A DNA stretch of 64,000 nucleotides from Shewanella pneumatophori (GCF_023283895.1 NZ_JAKILB010000001.1:607582-671581), one strand, 5' to 3'. Shown: positions 28,297 to 41,600, counted from the stretch's first letter. Translations and numbers: made by a program. Notes: generated by a model not told the origin, from the letters alone.

Positions 28297-28515
28297 TTAG
28301 TGCTGAATGCCACTACCGTAAAACGTCTTGTCGCAACTTTTACACTGCATTTTTATCGGTAATGGCTGCAGCCCTAACAAGCTTAAAATACCTAAGCCCA
28401 GTGGAAAACTGATTAAGTTTGGTAGAAACTTAAATCTAACTTTTACTTGCTTGCTCTGGCAATAACGACACTGGCAAAATAAGTTTAACTCCATTTTCTT
28501 TTGTAGTGATTTCAT
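28297..28515 (-). CDS. Small zinc-ribbon-like protein
   Basis: 72 residues with two Cys pairs, CQCRYC near the N-terminus and CKSC near the C-terminus, flanking a hydrophobic stretch (LISFPLGLGILSLLGLQPLPI). This suggests a zinc ribbon interrupted by a membrane-associated loop. AGGGAGAACAAGG precedes the ATG. It lies 40 bp downstream of thiH on the minus strand (between thiH and the smORF at 27996). No function is recognised. Confidence 0.55.
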   Translation of the reverse strand: MKSLQKKMELNLFCQCRYCQSKQVKVRFKFLPNLISFPLGLGILSLLGLQPLPIKMQCKSCDKTFYGSGIQH

Positions 28516-28555
28516 CCTTGTTCTCCCTCAAATTTTTACTTTCCTTGTTATAACA

Positions 28556-29698
28556 CTACCAACCCGTTTCCCAGTCTTTCCATACAGGATTCAATCCGCG
28601 TTCAAGCATAGCTTTAGCGACTAGTTGCGGCGAGCGCTCATCACTAATTTCAAACTGGTCGAGCTCTGTGTTGGGCTCAACATAACCACCAGGTTGAGTT
28701 GAACTACCCGCGCTAACATTTGTTACCCCAAGCGCAAATAAGTTATCCCGCAGCTTTGGCGTTTCTCTAGTCGACAAACTGATTTCAAGTTGCTGATTAA
28801 AAAGTCTAAATGCACAGATCATTTGCACTAAGCCTTTATCTGTAAGCTCAACTTTTGGCCCCACGCCGCCAGTGCAGGGTCTAAGTCTCGGCAAAGAAAT
28901 ACTGTAACGACTTCGCCAGTAGGTCTTTTCTAAATAAGCTAAGTGATGGCCCATTAATAATGCATCTAGGCGCCAATCATCAAGGCCTAGTAATACGCCC
29001 AAGCCAATTTTATCGACGCCAGCTCGCGCTACGCGGTCGGGGGATTCTAGCCGGTAAGCAAAATCACTCTTTTTACCTCGAGTGTGGTGCTCGCTATAAG
29101 TTACAGGATTATAAGTTTCTTGATATAGCATCACGGCATCGAGCCCTTCTGCTACAAGCTCCTTATAATCTTGCTCTTCTAACGGCTGCACTTCCATGGC
29201 TACATGACTAAACTCGTTACGAATTAGAGGCAGCATTTGCTTAAAATAAGGCACACCCACTTTCGTTTCATGCTCACCGGACACCAGCAAAATTGAGTCA
29301 TAACCCATGGCTTTTATCGGCCGAATTTCATCTTGAACTTCATTTTCAGACAGGGTCTTACGCTTGATTTTATTGCTCATGGTAAAGCCGCAATAATCAC
29401 ATTCATTCGCGCAAAGATTCGATAGATAGAGCGGAATATACATGCCAATACTCGCGCCAAAACGTTGCCGAGTAAGGGCAACCGACTGCTGCGCCATCTG
29501 CTCTAGATATAGCTCCGCAGCAGGAGATAATAACGCCAGCAGACTGTCTAAATCGCCAGCAGGTCGCTGCAAAGCCCGTTCAACATCTTTGTTCGTTGTT
29601 GAATAAAGCCTGAGTTTGAGCTCAGCTTGCGATAACTGCTTAAATACATCAACAAAACTTTTTTGTGTATTTGCCATTTTGTCTTCAGCGTTATTCAT
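28556..29698 (-). CDS. thiH: ThiH, tyrosine lyase (dehydroglycine synthase), radical SAM
   Basis: A 380-residue radical SAM enzyme that cleaves tyrosine to dehydroglycine and p-cresol for thiazole synthesis. The cluster motif is [10 protein letters not shown] (CX3CX2C). [10 protein letters not shown] and the C-terminal [13 protein letters not shown] are characteristic. The start overlaps the thiG end by 8 bp; an internal ATG at codon 8 is an alternative start. It is the last gene of the thi operon. Use of ThiH rather than ThiO fits a facultative anaerobe. Confidence 0.96.
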   Translation of the reverse strand: MNNAEDKMANTQKSFVDVFKQLSQAELKLRLYSTTNKDVERALQRPAGDLDSLLALLSPAAELYLEQMAQQSVALTRQRFGASIGMYIPLYLSNLCANECDYCGFTMSNKIKRKTLSENEVQDEIRPIKAMGYDSILLVSGEHETKVGVPYFKQMLPLIRNEFSHVAMEVQPLEEQDYKELVAEGLDAVMLYQETYNPVTYSEHHTRGKKSDFAYRLESPDRVARAGVDKIGLGVLLGLDDWRLDALLMGHHLAYLEKTYWRSRYSISLPRLRPCTGGVGPKVELTDKGLVQMICAFRLFNQQLEISLSTRETPKLRDNLFALGVTNVSAGSSTQPGGYVEPNTELDQFEISDERSPQLVAKAMLERGLNPVWKDWETGW

Positions 29699-30455
29699 TC
29701 AAAAACCCTGTCAATGGACTGGTATGCTGAGCTTGTTGACTCACAAGCCCTAACCCTGCCATATAAGCTTGCCTACCTGTATCAACAGCTTGGGCAAAGC
29801 ATTGCCCCATCGCAATCGGATCAGCACTACTTGCAATTGCAGTATTCACCAGCACAGCATCGGCGCCCAACTCCATTGCATGGGTCGCCTGTGAGGGGGC
29901 GCCAATACCAGCATCAATAATCACTGGCACATTGGCTTGCTCAATAATGATTTTCAAAAATGTTTCAGTAGCCAAACCTTGATTAGAGCCTATGGGGCTG
30001 CCTAGCGGCATGACAGCTGCGCAGCCTACTTCTTCAAGTCGGCGACACAACACAGGATCGGCATGCACATAAGGCAGCACCACATAACCTTGCTCACATA
30101 AAATTCGCGCAGCTTCTAATGTCTCAATAGGATCTGGCATCAGATACTTAGGGTCGGGATGAATTTCAAGCTTCACCCAGTTGGTGCCTAACATTTCACG
30201 CGCTAAATGAGCTGCAAAAACCGCTTCCTTAACGTTTCTCGCCCCAGCAGTGTTAGGTAGTAGTTTTACCCCACTATCAAGCAGTGGCTGTAATATATTA
30301 TCGCTACCGGTATTTAAATCGAGGCGCTTTACAGCCAAAGTCACTAACTGCGACTGAGAAGCTTTGATCGCTGCCAGCATGGTTTCAGGCTGAGCGAATT
30401 TACCAGTACCGGTAAATAATCGAGATTCAAATTGATGATCCGCTATGGTTAACAT
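29691..30455 (-). CDS. thiG: ThiG, thiazole synthase
   Basis: A 254-residue TIM-barrel enzyme that condenses deoxyxylulose-5-phosphate, dehydroglycine and ThiS-thiocarboxylate to thiazole phosphate. FTGTGKF near the N-terminus, [25 protein letters not shown] and [22 protein letters not shown] are the family blocks. One base separates it from thiS. Confidence 0.97.
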   Translation of the reverse strand: MLTIADHQFESRLFTGTGKFAQPETMLAAIKASQSQLVTLAVKRLDLNTGSDNILQPLLDSGVKLLPNTAGARNVKEAVFAAHLAREMLGTNWVKLEIHPDPKYLMPDPIETLEAARILCEQGYVVLPYVHADPVLCRRLEEVGCAAVMPLGSPIGSNQGLATETFLKIIIEQANVPVIIDAGIGAPSQATHAMELGADAVLVNTAIASSADPIAMGQCFAQAVDTGRQAYMAGLGLVSQQAQHTSPLTGFLNE

Positions 30456-30456
30456 A

Positions 30457-30672
30457 TCAGCCTCCGGCTACCACTGAAAACAGTTCTAATTTATCGTTCG
30501 CTTGGCATTGAGTCTGTTGCCAAGTCGCTCTAGGCACTACGCTACCGTTTACCGCTACGGCGATAGCCGCTAGCTTTATGCCCTTTTTTGAGGCGTAAGC
30601 TTCTAGTACGTTATATAAACAAGTTTCAAGTTCAACTTGTTCGATTTCATCGTTAATAAAAATGTTAATCAT
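30457..30672 (-). CDS. thiS: ThiS, sulfur carrier protein
   Basis: A 71-residue ubiquitin-like carrier ending in the required Gly-Gly (FSVVAGG), which ThiF adenylates and which then carries the sulfur. [11 protein letters not shown] matches the family. It precedes thiG by one base and follows thiF after a 148-bp AT-rich gap, longer than the other gaps in the operon. Confidence 0.95.
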   Translation of the reverse strand: MINIFINDEIEQVELETCLYNVLEAYASKKGIKLAAIAVAVNGSVVPRATWQQTQCQANDKLELFSVVAGG

Positions 30673-30820
30673 CGCAGAGCCTTTACCTTCTCACTGATTA
30701 TTTCTAGCGATATTATTGCTTGTGTCACTCACGCTGCCTAACGGCTGTACGTTATTTAAATAATTTGAATAACTTAAATAATTTGAGTCATTTAGGCTGC
30801 TTTAGTCACTGTTTATCATG
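30673..30820. repeat. thiF-thiS gap with AT-rich direct repeats
   Basis: A 148-bp gap inside an otherwise tight operon. Bases 30751-30790 contain near-repeats of TTTAAATAATTTGA / CTTAAATAATTTGA. There is no terminator-like hairpin and no gene. Confidence 0.4.
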
Positions 30821-31684
30821 CTAGCCATTCACACACTCATACTTACTGAGTTCATGACCACACACCAAACAGCTTTCATCGCGCATAAGCGTTAATTGCC
30901 GCCAACTAAACTGTTTACCATCAAATCGATATAAATTACCCACTAACTCGGTATTTCCCAGTAATAGCTGCAGCGCTAACAAGCTCTGCATAGACGCAAG
31001 TGTGCCAACCATAGGCCCTAATATACCGACGGTTTGACATGTTTGATTGACCTGCATATCTGCAGGGAATAAGCAGTGGTAGCAGCCACTATCTGGACGA
31101 GCTTGCTGATCTACACATAAAAGCTGGCCTTGAAAATGCGCCGCAGATGCCGAAACTAAGCTAATTTGTTGCTCAACAGCAGTGCGATTAACTAAGTGAC
31201 GCGTGCAGAAATTATCACTGCAATCTAACAACAGATCATATTGACCTTGATCGCCAAAGATTAGCTGAATATTGTTATGGTTTAAGTGTTCACCCACTGC
31301 CCGAACTTGAGTATTGGGATAGGCAATACTTAACTTAGTTTTCGCCACTTGTGCTTTATTAAGGCCAAGATCCTGATCGCTAAATAACAGCTGACGCGGT
31401 AAGTTTGAGACTTCAATCCTATCGCCATCCACCAGCGTAATATTGCCCACACCAGCAGCGGCAAGATATTGCGCAACTAAGTTACCTAACCCGCCCACGC
31501 CAATCACGATGACATGAGCATTAGCAAACTGGAGTTGACCAATTTCGCCCACTTCAGCTAGCAGTACTTGGCGTGAGTAACGTAAAAAATCACTATCGCT
31601 TAGCGCTGCTGTAGTGACCATGGGCTCAGTGCTGCTCTTTATTTTAGCGCTGCTGTTATCTGCAGTTATCTCTGGCTTAACCAC
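30821..31684 (-). CDS. thiF: ThiF, ThiS adenylyltransferase (E1-like)
   Basis: The GTG at 31684 is chosen as start: GGAGG lies seven bases upstream and the codon begins two bases after the thiDE stop. An upstream TTG at 31705 would lengthen the protein by seven residues. The enzyme has the E1 nucleotide fold (VIVIGVGGLGNLVAQYLAAAGVG), the conserved LPRQLLF arginine, and zinc Cys pairs (CYHC, CLVC). It adenylates the ThiS C-terminus. MoeB is a paralogue, but operon context decides for ThiF. The N-terminal 40 residues are Ser/Thr-rich and longer than usual. Confidence 0.93.
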   Translation of the reverse strand: MVKPEITADNSSAKIKSSTEPMVTTAALSDSDFLRYSRQVLLAEVGEIGQLQFANAHVIVIGVGGLGNLVAQYLAAAGVGNITLVDGDRIEVSNLPRQLLFSDQDLGLNKAQVAKTKLSIAYPNTQVRAVGEHLNHNNIQLIFGDQGQYDLLLDCSDNFCTRHLVNRTAVEQQISLVSASAAHFQGQLLCVDQQARPDSGCYHCLFPADMQVNQTCQTVGILGPMVGTLASMQSLLALQLLLGNTELVGNLYRFDGKQFSWRQLTLMRDESCLVCGHELSKYECVNG

Positions 31685-31686
31685 AA

Positions 31687-33276
31687 TTACGCCTCCACCA
31701 GCCAAGCAGCTGTTAATGCTTCAAATGCAGCTTGCGGATCTTGTGCCTCAGTTAGTGCACGTACCACGGCAATATCATCAACTTGCGTTGCTTTGACACT
31801 GGCAAGGTTTGACGCGTCAATCCCACCAATTGCCACTATGGGTAACTCCCCTTTCATCAACGACACGTAGCGAGCTAATTTTGCTAAGCCTTGGGGCTTT
31901 GACGGCATAACCTTAGTTGTAGTCGGGAAGATATGGCCGAACGCGATATAAGATGGCTTATGCTGATAAGCTAACAAGATCTCAAAGTAACTGTGGCTAG
32001 ACAGCCCAAGTGCCAGCTTTGCAGAGCGCAGCTGTTCTAAGTTGCTGGCAATGAGATCTTCTTGACCTAAATGCACCCCATAAGCTTGATGTTTAATTGC
32101 CAATTGCCAGTGATCATTGATAAATACTCGCGCCTTGTAATCTCGGCCAAGTGAAATAGCCCGAATAATGCTTTGTTCAAGTGTTGGAACACTAGGATCC
32201 TTTACCCTTAACTGGATTGTTCTAGCACCGGATTTGAGTAAAGTTTCGAGCATTTCAACATCTGCAACCACAGGGTAAATTCCCAATGGCTCATCAATCT
32301 GCTTAAAACTGCTTTGACTGATGGCATCGTCACTCGAACTTAGTGACACAGGTTTAATATCACTTGCTGTAATGGCTTTAATAGATGGAAAATTGTTTAA
32401 ATCTTTAGGCCAAGCAGTTCTAGCTAAACAACCAGGCCCTTGACCGACTTGATAACCAGCCTTAAGTCCAGCATTAACATAAGCCTTAGCGACCACGACA
32501 GCATCATTGAGCACAAAGCCATGAGCCATAACAGTAGCAATTGCCGAAGATAATGTGCAGCCTGTGCCATGATTATTACCAGTATCAACCCGCTGATTCG
32601 ACAACCAAAAACTTTGCCATTGATGTTTATCAGAGATCCCATCAACATCAGTGCAAACGAGTAAATCGTTCGCTTGTTGATGACACCAAGCAGGTCCGTT
32701 ATCACCACCTTTTGCCAGCACTGAAGTATTTAAGGCTTCAGATAATTTTTTAGCTGCTGCAATGCACGCATCAACGCTTGTAAGCTCAGTTGCTGCAAGT
32801 ACAGCCAATTCACTCACATTTGGCGTGATTAACGTTATTAACCCTTTCAATGGGGTGAAATCTAAGCCACCACCATTTGCTAGCGCATCTCCGCAAGTTG
32901 CCACCATGACGGGATCTAAAATAACCGCCACGTTTTTGCCTGATTGCAACCAATTTGCTTGTTCAGCAGTTAACCATTTAGCTAATAGGTTTATTTGTGC
33001 CTGATCGGCAAGCAAGCCAATTTTTATCGCCGCAGGCGGCAAATCACTGGCTAAAGTATCAAGTTGAGATTGCAGCATTGGGTTTGAAACTGATTCAACC
33101 AATGCCACAGTAACCGAGCTTTGCGCCGTTACCGCAGTAATAACACTGCAAGCGTGGGCTTCAAGATCTGACATCGTTGCCAGATCAGCTTGAATACCCG
33201 CACCACCGCCACTATCTGAGCCCGCAATAGTCCAAACAATTGGACGATTCACAGATAACGCATCTGGGTTTGCCAT
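31687..33276 (-). CDS. thiDE: ThiDE fusion: HMP(-P) kinase and thiamine-phosphate synthase
   Basis: A 529-residue bifunctional enzyme. Residues 10-265 are ThiD (TIAGSDSGGGAGIQADLATM; the GTGCTLSSAIA ATP site). Residues about 325-525 are ThiE (ARVFINDHWQLAIKHQAYGVHLGQEDL; FPTTTK; VAIGGID). ThiD phosphorylates hydroxymethylpyrimidine and its phosphate, and ThiE joins it to thiazole phosphate. A linker of about 55 residues joins the two. It is placed 2 bp after thiC, directly upstream of thiF. Confidence 0.96.
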   Translation of the reverse strand: MANPDALSVNRPIVWTIAGSDSGGGAGIQADLATMSDLEAHACSVITAVTAQSSVTVALVESVSNPMLQSQLDTLASDLPPAAIKIGLLADQAQINLLAKWLTAEQANWLQSGKNVAVILDPVMVATCGDALANGGGLDFTPLKGLITLITPNVSELAVLAATELTSVDACIAAAKKLSEALNTSVLAKGGDNGPAWCHQQANDLLVCTDVDGISDKHQWQSFWLSNQRVDTGNNHGTGCTLSSAIATVMAHGFVLNDAVVVAKAYVNAGLKAGYQVGQGPGCLARTAWPKDLNNFPSIKAITASDIKPVSLSSSDDAISQSSFKQIDEPLGIYPVVADVEMLETLLKSGARTIQLRVKDPSVPTLEQSIIRAISLGRDYKARVFINDHWQLAIKHQAYGVHLGQEDLIASNLEQLRSAKLALGLSSHSYFEILLAYQHKPSYIAFGHIFPTTTKVMPSKPQGLAKLARYVSLMKGELPIVAIGGIDASNLASVKATQVDDIAVVRALTEAQDPQAAFEALTAAWLVEA

Positions 33277-33278
33277 GG

Positions 33279-35725
<2,447 letters not shown>

Positions 35726-36877
35726 TTAACGACTTATCATGCGCTGCTCTAGCCGTTTATCAATTGCCTCTTTAATGGTTATTTTGACTTTGTCTTCACC
35801 GCAGTTAAACCAATAGCCAAGGTTTTCTGCATAAGGGTTAATTTGGTTGCCATTTTTGACAACCCGGTAGCAATCATCACCGTGTTTTTCCACTCTATTA
35901 GGGTCTAATTTATGCTGAGTGGTGATAATTTTACTGTACTCATCCTCCTGTAAAAATATCAACTCTTGCATATCGCCATCCATCTCACTTAATGAGCGTT
36001 TTTGAGTATATTGGGCAGCACTGTTTGCCACTAATTCATCTAACTGCCTCGCTCGCTGTTGCTGCAAATAAGATTGGGTATAGCCACGGGTAACAGAGGT
36101 ATGATTTAAGTTGTTATTTTGGATTTTATCGGTTTTATATTCAGCGATTTCAGCGCCTTTTTTAGACTGAACCCTCTTAATTTTTTTAGGCTCTTTTGGG
36201 GCTAAATCCTTTACCAATTTAGGCGCTGGCTTAGTTTGTATCGTAGAGACCCGTTGAGTTGCTGCCTCTGTAACAGAGTCTACTGTTTTAATCCTTTCAA
36301 GCTCGTTTACTTCAGTATCACTTGTACTCTCATTTTCCATTTCGGCTTGTGAGTTGTCAGTCTGTAAACTGGTTTTGTCTAAAGCAGCAACGTACAAATA
36401 AGACTTCATCGCTGCTACGGACTCTTTTGGCTTTGTTTGCTCAGGGACGGTCCAAAAGTAGTCGACCAACACAATCAAAATAATATGCAGTAGTAAGACC
36501 GCAATAAGCGTCCAGAATATTCGTGACTGGGTAAGTGCAGAGTTAAAGCCTGAATTGGCACAAGTACTAACAGAATTTTTGCTATGACTATGTGTATGGC
36601 TATGGCTATGTGTATGGCTATCGGGAGTAGCGTCAAATAAGTTGGCAACAAACGGATTATGGGGAAAAGGCTCAATTTGAACACTAGTATCTGTCGAATT
36701 GACGGCATTAACGCCATAAAAAACCGTTATCAGCTTATCGTCATTATCAAGTGCGTTTTGACTGCGGTTATGCGCTGTAAATATGCCAGCCTGCTTTGAA
36801 TTGCTTAGGCTGTTTTCTCCTAGATCATTTTGGCAGTTATTTTTGCAAGTTTGATTACTGCGAGTGTGGTCTGACAT
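35726..36877 (-). CDS. Single-TM protein with His-rich cytoplasmic region; function unknown
   Basis: 383 residues, not recognised. The N-terminal about 130 residues contain a Cys pair (CKNNC) and an alternating HSHSHTHSHSHTHSHSK run (about 92-108). One TM helix (about 128-150, FWTLIAVLLLHIILIVLVDYF) follows. The rest, presumably periplasmic, is Lys/Glu/Thr-rich with PKLVKDLAPKEPKKIKRVQSKK and a compact end with two Cys (HGDDCYRVV; YWFNCGED). The outline resembles TonB-type proteins, but no TonB C-terminal domain is evident. The His run may bind metal such as Ni, Zn or Cu. It stands alone. Confidence 0.7.
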   Translation of the reverse strand: MSDHTRSNQTCKNNCQNDLGENSLSNSKQAGIFTAHNRSQNALDNDDKLITVFYGVNAVNSTDTSVQIEPFPHNPFVANLFDATPDSHTHSHSHTHSHSKNSVSTCANSGFNSALTQSRIFWTLIAVLLLHIILIVLVDYFWTVPEQTKPKESVAAMKSYLYVAALDKTSLQTDNSQAEMENESTSDTEVNELERIKTVDSVTEAATQRVSTIQTKPAPKLVKDLAPKEPKKIKRVQSKKGAEIAEYKTDKIQNNNLNHTSVTRGYTQSYLQQQRARQLDELVANSAAQYTQKRSLSEMDGDMQELIFLQEDEYSKIITTQHKLDPNRVEKHGDDCYRVVKNGNQINPYAENLGYWFNCGEDKVKITIKEAIDKRLEQRMISR

Positions 36878-37174
36878 TCCTTGTGTACATCCTTGAGTTA
36901 TCCCTATTGCTGTTTTAAGTCCTATTTGGCACAGTGTATTTGCTATCGTTGCAGGCTCTATACCTTATATAGCTATGGTCTCTCATTTAACCACCGCCTC
37001 ACATTCAACGATAGTTTAGAGCAAGCTTATTAATATAAGTTCCCTATCGCTAACGAGGAGTTATGAGTTATCAGTAAAAATTTTAGCGTACACGTGTTAG
37101 CTAAAGCGATGGCTTTTCAAATCAAAACTGTTACACTGCCCCTAATTGTGGTCTAACCAGAAGTCTTTTATACG
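36878..37174. other. Divergent intergenic region, 297 bp
   Basis: Promoter space between the leftward His-rich gene and the rightward PAQR gene. No operator is named. Confidence 0.35.
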
Positions 37175-37870
37175 ATGGCAGTAGAGCAAGCGACAGTATC
37201 AAAAAAGCAAACACCTCCAGTAGCAGCGAAGCAGATCACTCAAGCGAGTTACTGCGCTAAAGAAGAATTGGCCAACAGTATTAGCCATGGTCTTGGGGTC
37301 GCGATTGGTATTATTGGACTACTTCTGTGCTTGTTAAAAGGGTATGACCATCTTAGTTTTATTCAATTAACAGGTGTGGTGGTTTACTGCGCTAGCTTCA
37401 TCTTATTGTTTCTATGCTCTACCCTTTATCACAGCGCCACATCACCGCTTTTAAAGCATAAATTAAAAATTGCCGATCACTGTGCTATTTACCTTTTGAT
37501 TGCAGGCACTTATACGCCTTTAATGCTTATCACGCTTACTAGTAGTGATGCAGATTGGGTTCTAGTCGCCATTTGGTCACTCGCGATAGGCGGAGTGCTT
37601 TTTAAAACCTTATTTATTGGTCGCTTTAAGGTATTCAGCTTAATTCTGTACCTTGTTATGGGCTGGCTATGCGTGACAGTGATGCAAGACTTGATCGCTA
37701 ATATGTCAGAACTCGGGTTTTATTTACTCTTAGGTGGCGGGTTATTTTATAGCTTAGGGGTCATATTCTACGTAGCGAAGAAGATCCCGTTTAATCATGC
37801 TATTTGGCATCTGTTTGTATTAGCCGGTGCAGTGTGTCACTTCTTATGTATCTATCTTACTGTGATTTAA
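37175..37870 (+). CDS. Hemolysin III / PAQR family membrane protein
   Basis: 231 residues with about seven TM helices. ANSISHGLGVAIGIIGL near the N-terminus, STLYHSA, DHCAIYLLIAGTYTP and FNHAIWHLFVLAGAVCHF carry the Ser/His/Asp/His set of the CREST/PAQR metal site. The bacterial members (YqfA, hemolysin III) are linked to membrane fluidity or act as hydrolase-like enzymes; a true haemolytic role is doubtful. The first 30 residues are a non-conserved Lys/Ala-rich cytoplasmic tail. Confidence 0.92.
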   Translation: MAVEQATVSKKQTPPVAAKQITQASYCAKEELANSISHGLGVAIGIIGLLLCLLKGYDHLSFIQLTGVVVYCASFILLFLCSTLYHSATSPLLKHKLKIADHCAIYLLIAGTYTPLMLITLTSSDADWVLVAIWSLAIGGVLFKTLFIGRFKVFSLILYLVMGWLCVTVMQDLIANMSELGFYLLLGGGLFYSLGVIFYVAKKIPFNHAIWHLFVLAGAVCHFLCIYLTVI

Positions 37871-37937
37871 CGGCATTAGCACTTGGTCGATTGACATAAT
37901 TAAGTCTAATGCAGCAGTCATCAAAGGCTCATTCGAG

Positions 37938-37962
37938 AATAAGGCGCAATCTGCGCCTTATT
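37938..37962. terminator. Bidirectional terminator between the PAQR and DTW genes
   Basis: AATAAGGCGCA-ATC-TGCGCCTTATT is an 11-bp perfect stem between two convergent genes. The flanks are AT-rich in both directions. Confidence 0.8.
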
Positions 37963-37972
37963 AATAGTCAAC

Positions 37973-38488
37973 TTACTGGCAAAAACGCTTAAATTCTACC
38001 TGTAAGCATTGAGCCTCTGTGTTCATATTGGCTTGTTTAAACAGCTCAATAATGCACTCCACTGTACATAATCCGCCTTCCACTTGATTACGGCGCAAAG
38101 TAAATTCTGATTTAGTGGTTTCCGTAAGGCAATAGCGCGCTGCGGTCTTTAAATAAGGGCTTTGACGCAACATTTTTCGTGCTTCTTGCCATGTCGCATC
38201 TATGATGACTAATGTTTCCGGTAACTGCTTCAGCTCTCTGTGCTGCGTCAGCACATCGTCTGTATTTTCTAACGATACTTCAGTTGTTAAGGTCTCGGTA
38301 GAAAGTGTCTCTTTTGGGAACAAAAGCGCAGTACCTTCTAAAGCCAATTTATCAAGCAGTAAGGACGATGGTGTCACCCGTGACCAAATAATGCGCTGAC
38401 AATAATCACCTGCATACTGCAGTGCAATATTGCCGGTATTGGTCGGTCGAGTCGCTTCGCGCTCATGAGTTAAAAGGATAATTTGCAA
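37973..38488 (-). CDS. DTW domain protein (TapT/TuaA-like tRNA aminocarboxypropyltransferase)
   Basis: A 171-residue protein with the defining DATWQEARKM motif, THEREATRPTNTG near the N-terminus and LRRNQVEGGLCTVECI toward the end. DTW proteins transfer the aminocarboxypropyl group of SAM to uridine of tRNA (acp3U). It is shorter than YfiP/TapT because it lacks the N-terminal Cys-rich zinc region. A Thr/Glu-rich insertion (TLSTETLTTEVSLENTDD) lies between the first and second motifs. Confidence 0.85.
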   Translation of the reverse strand: MQIILLTHEREATRPTNTGNIALQYAGDYCQRIIWSRVTPSSLLLDKLALEGTALLFPKETLSTETLTTEVSLENTDDVLTQHRELKQLPETLVIIDATWQEARKMLRQSPYLKTAARYCLTETTKSEFTLRRNQVEGGLCTVECIIELFKQANMNTEAQCLQVEFKRFCQ

Positions 38489-38632
38489 CGGTATGACTCT
38501 TAAATAAATTACCGCCGCAGTATATACCTAAAGCGCTTATGCCCCAAAGCTTCATCTAACCAGCCCTTTTTTACTCAGCATGACAATGAAGCTTAATCAT
38601 AAAAATCATAGCTAGACTCACTAGGTTAATAC

Positions 38633-41600
38633 TTAGTGAAAATCACGGGAACGAACAGACAATTTATCAAGTTCGTGAGAAATATCTTCAAGTTTTCCGG
38701 CAACCACATGAGTCACTCCAGATTGCCGCTCTAGCACACCACTGACCTTCATAATCTTTGAAACTAAATAAGCTTGTCGCTGCGCCCTTGCTGTAGCAAT
38801 CCAGACTACAAGATTAACGTTTCCGGTTTCATCTTCTAATGTAATAAAAGTCCCCCCTGATGCAGTACTTGGCCGCTGCCGACCAACAACTAATCCAGCA
38901 ACAGTAACAACTTGGCCACTACGGCAATCCTCAAGCGCTTCAGCTGTGATACAGTTATGCAAGCAAGAGCGAGCTAAACGAGATCTTGCTCTAAGCATTG
39001 CCATGGGATGCTCGCCTAATGTCATGCCTGTATAAGCATAATCGGCTTGCATCGACTCTGCAGCCGTAGGTGGTGCCAGCTTAGGAGTCGACTCAGGTTC
39101 AACCTTGAGATGCTTAATCATGTGCACCTGTTGCTTAGCAACACCTTGCATTAATTCACTATTAGGTGATTGATGCGATTTATCTTGAGCACCTCTTACT
39201 CTATCTAACTGATTCAGCTCATCTTCTGCAAATAGCGGTAAACTCTGCTGACAAGCCGACAATTGCCAACGAACTTGGTGTCTATGCCCTGCAAGGGTTA
39301 CAAATGCATTCGCACTCGCCAAAATTTCAAGTTCATGGCGAGCAATCCCTAGTTGATAGATTTGCTCAAGCTGATGAAATCCCTGTTTAGGCCTTAACTC
39401 TACAAGGCGAGCACACTCTTTTTGGTTAAGCCCTTTTACTAATCTAAAGCCTAAACGTAACTGCTGCTCACCATGTTCATCAGGCTCTAAAGTATGCTGC
39501 CACTGACTATGGTTAACACACACCGGCAAAACATTTACCCCATGGCGTTTCACATCTTGAATTAACTGTGATGGGCTATAAAAGCCCATTGGCTGACTAT
39601 TTAATAAAGCGCAGCAAAATGCCGCCGGATAGTGGTATTTCAAATATGCTGAAACATAAGCAAGTAGGGCAAAACTCGCAGAATGTGACTCAGGAAAACC
39701 ATACTCGCCGAAACCTTTTATTTGCCGGTAAATTTGCTCGGCAAACTCTGTTGAATAACCCCGACTTTGCATACCGTTTAATAGCTTAGTTTCAAACTGT
39801 TGCAGCTCACCAGAGCGTTTCCAACTGGCCATTGCTCGCCTTAATTGATCGGCTTCGCCACCGGAAAAGCCTGCAGCCACCATAGCTAATTGAATCACTT
39901 GCTCCTGAAAAATCGGCACTCCCATAGTGCGAGATAATACCGCTTCAACTTCAGCGCTTGGGTAACTTACCTGCTCTAAGCCGTCTCGGCGCCTTAAGTA
40001 AGGATGCACCATATCGCCTTGAATAGGGCCCGGACGAACAATCGCTATTTGCACAACTAAATCGTAATAACACTTAGGTTTAAGCCTTGGCAGCATTGAG
40101 GTTTGTGCCCTTGACTCCACTTGAAACACGCCAATGCTGTCGCCTCGTTGCAGCATTTGGTATACCTCAGCTTGCTCCCAACAAATATCTGCCATTGAAA
40201 ATGCTTTAACTTGCTGACTTTGATAAGGCTCTAAACTATTCTCTAAACTATTCTCTAAACTATGACAGTTTTGCAGTGAATGATTATCGCAAGTTTGGTT
40301 TTTAGTATTGGTCTGGGTTTGGCTCTGGGTCTGAGAATGAGTAATAAGCTCAAAGCATTTTCGAATAGCTGTTAACATGCCTAAAGCCAACACATCAACT
40401 TTTAGCAGGCCTAAGCTTTCTAAATCGTCTTTATCCCACTGAATAACCGTTCTATCCGCCATTGCAGCATTCTCAACTGGCACCAACTCACTTAATGGCC
40501 CGGATGAAATAATAAATCCGCCCACATGCTGAGACAAATGCCGTGGAAAACCTAAGATCTCCTGCACCAAAGGCAATAAATACTGACCAATTCCCTCTTT
40601 TGGCACCAAGCCTTTAGCCTCTAACTGGCTTAGCCAATCAAACTCACTATCACGCCTATCGACACTGTGCAGTATATGTTCAATGTGTTGCCTATCGATG
40701 CCAAGCGCTTTGCCCACATCACCCATAGCACTCTTGAAACGATAGCTGATCACCGTTGCTGCAAGCGCTGCCCGCTCGCGGCCATACTTGCTATAGATAT
40801 ATTGGATGATTTCTTCGCGGCGCTCATGCTCAAAATCCACATCAATATCAGGCGGCTCATCACGCTCTTTTGACACAAAGCGCTCAAACAGCATATTGAC
40901 TTTGGTTGGGTCAACTTCGGTGATCCCCAAGCAATAACACACTACAGAGTTTGCGGCAGAGCCACGGCCTTGATGCAAAATATGTTGTGACTTAGCAAAC
41001 TGAACTATGTCGTAAATAGTTAAAAAGAAATACTCATACTGCATCTCTTTAATTAACTGCAGCTCTTTTATATATTGCAGTTTAACGGCTTTAGGCACCT
41101 TATGATTAAAACGCCAAGCTGCTCCTTTCTCGACTTCTTGAGCTAAATACTCACTCGCAGTTAAATGAGTCGGAACCACTTCACTTGGGTATTCATATCT
41201 CAGCTCATCCAAACTAAATTGACACTGTTTTGCTATCACTAAGCTGTTATCAATCCAAGCCTTAGAATAACGCTTAGCAATGGCATTTAACGGTTTTAAT
41301 GCCGTTTCAGTGTTCGCAAGTAACAGCGAACCAGCTTGATCTAATTGGGTAGCGTGGCGGATACAAGTCAACACATCTTGCAATTTTTGCCGCTGCTCAC
41401 AGTGCATACGTACATTACCAGCTGCCACGCATTCAATCTGTAAATGCTCTGCGAGCTTCTGCCATAATTGCAGCTTTAAAGCTTCACCAGCCAGCAAGCT
41501 TCGCTCCATAAGCAAATAGCAACGCTTAGCAAATACCGAAACTAACGCTAAACCAACTGCCAAACACTGCGCTTGATATGCTTGTAGCTGTTCAGCGAGC

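Noticed and set aside
36475..36717. 80-residue frame with IAIAIHIVIA repeats
   Set aside because: A frame-shifted reading of the His-rich repeat in the real gene.
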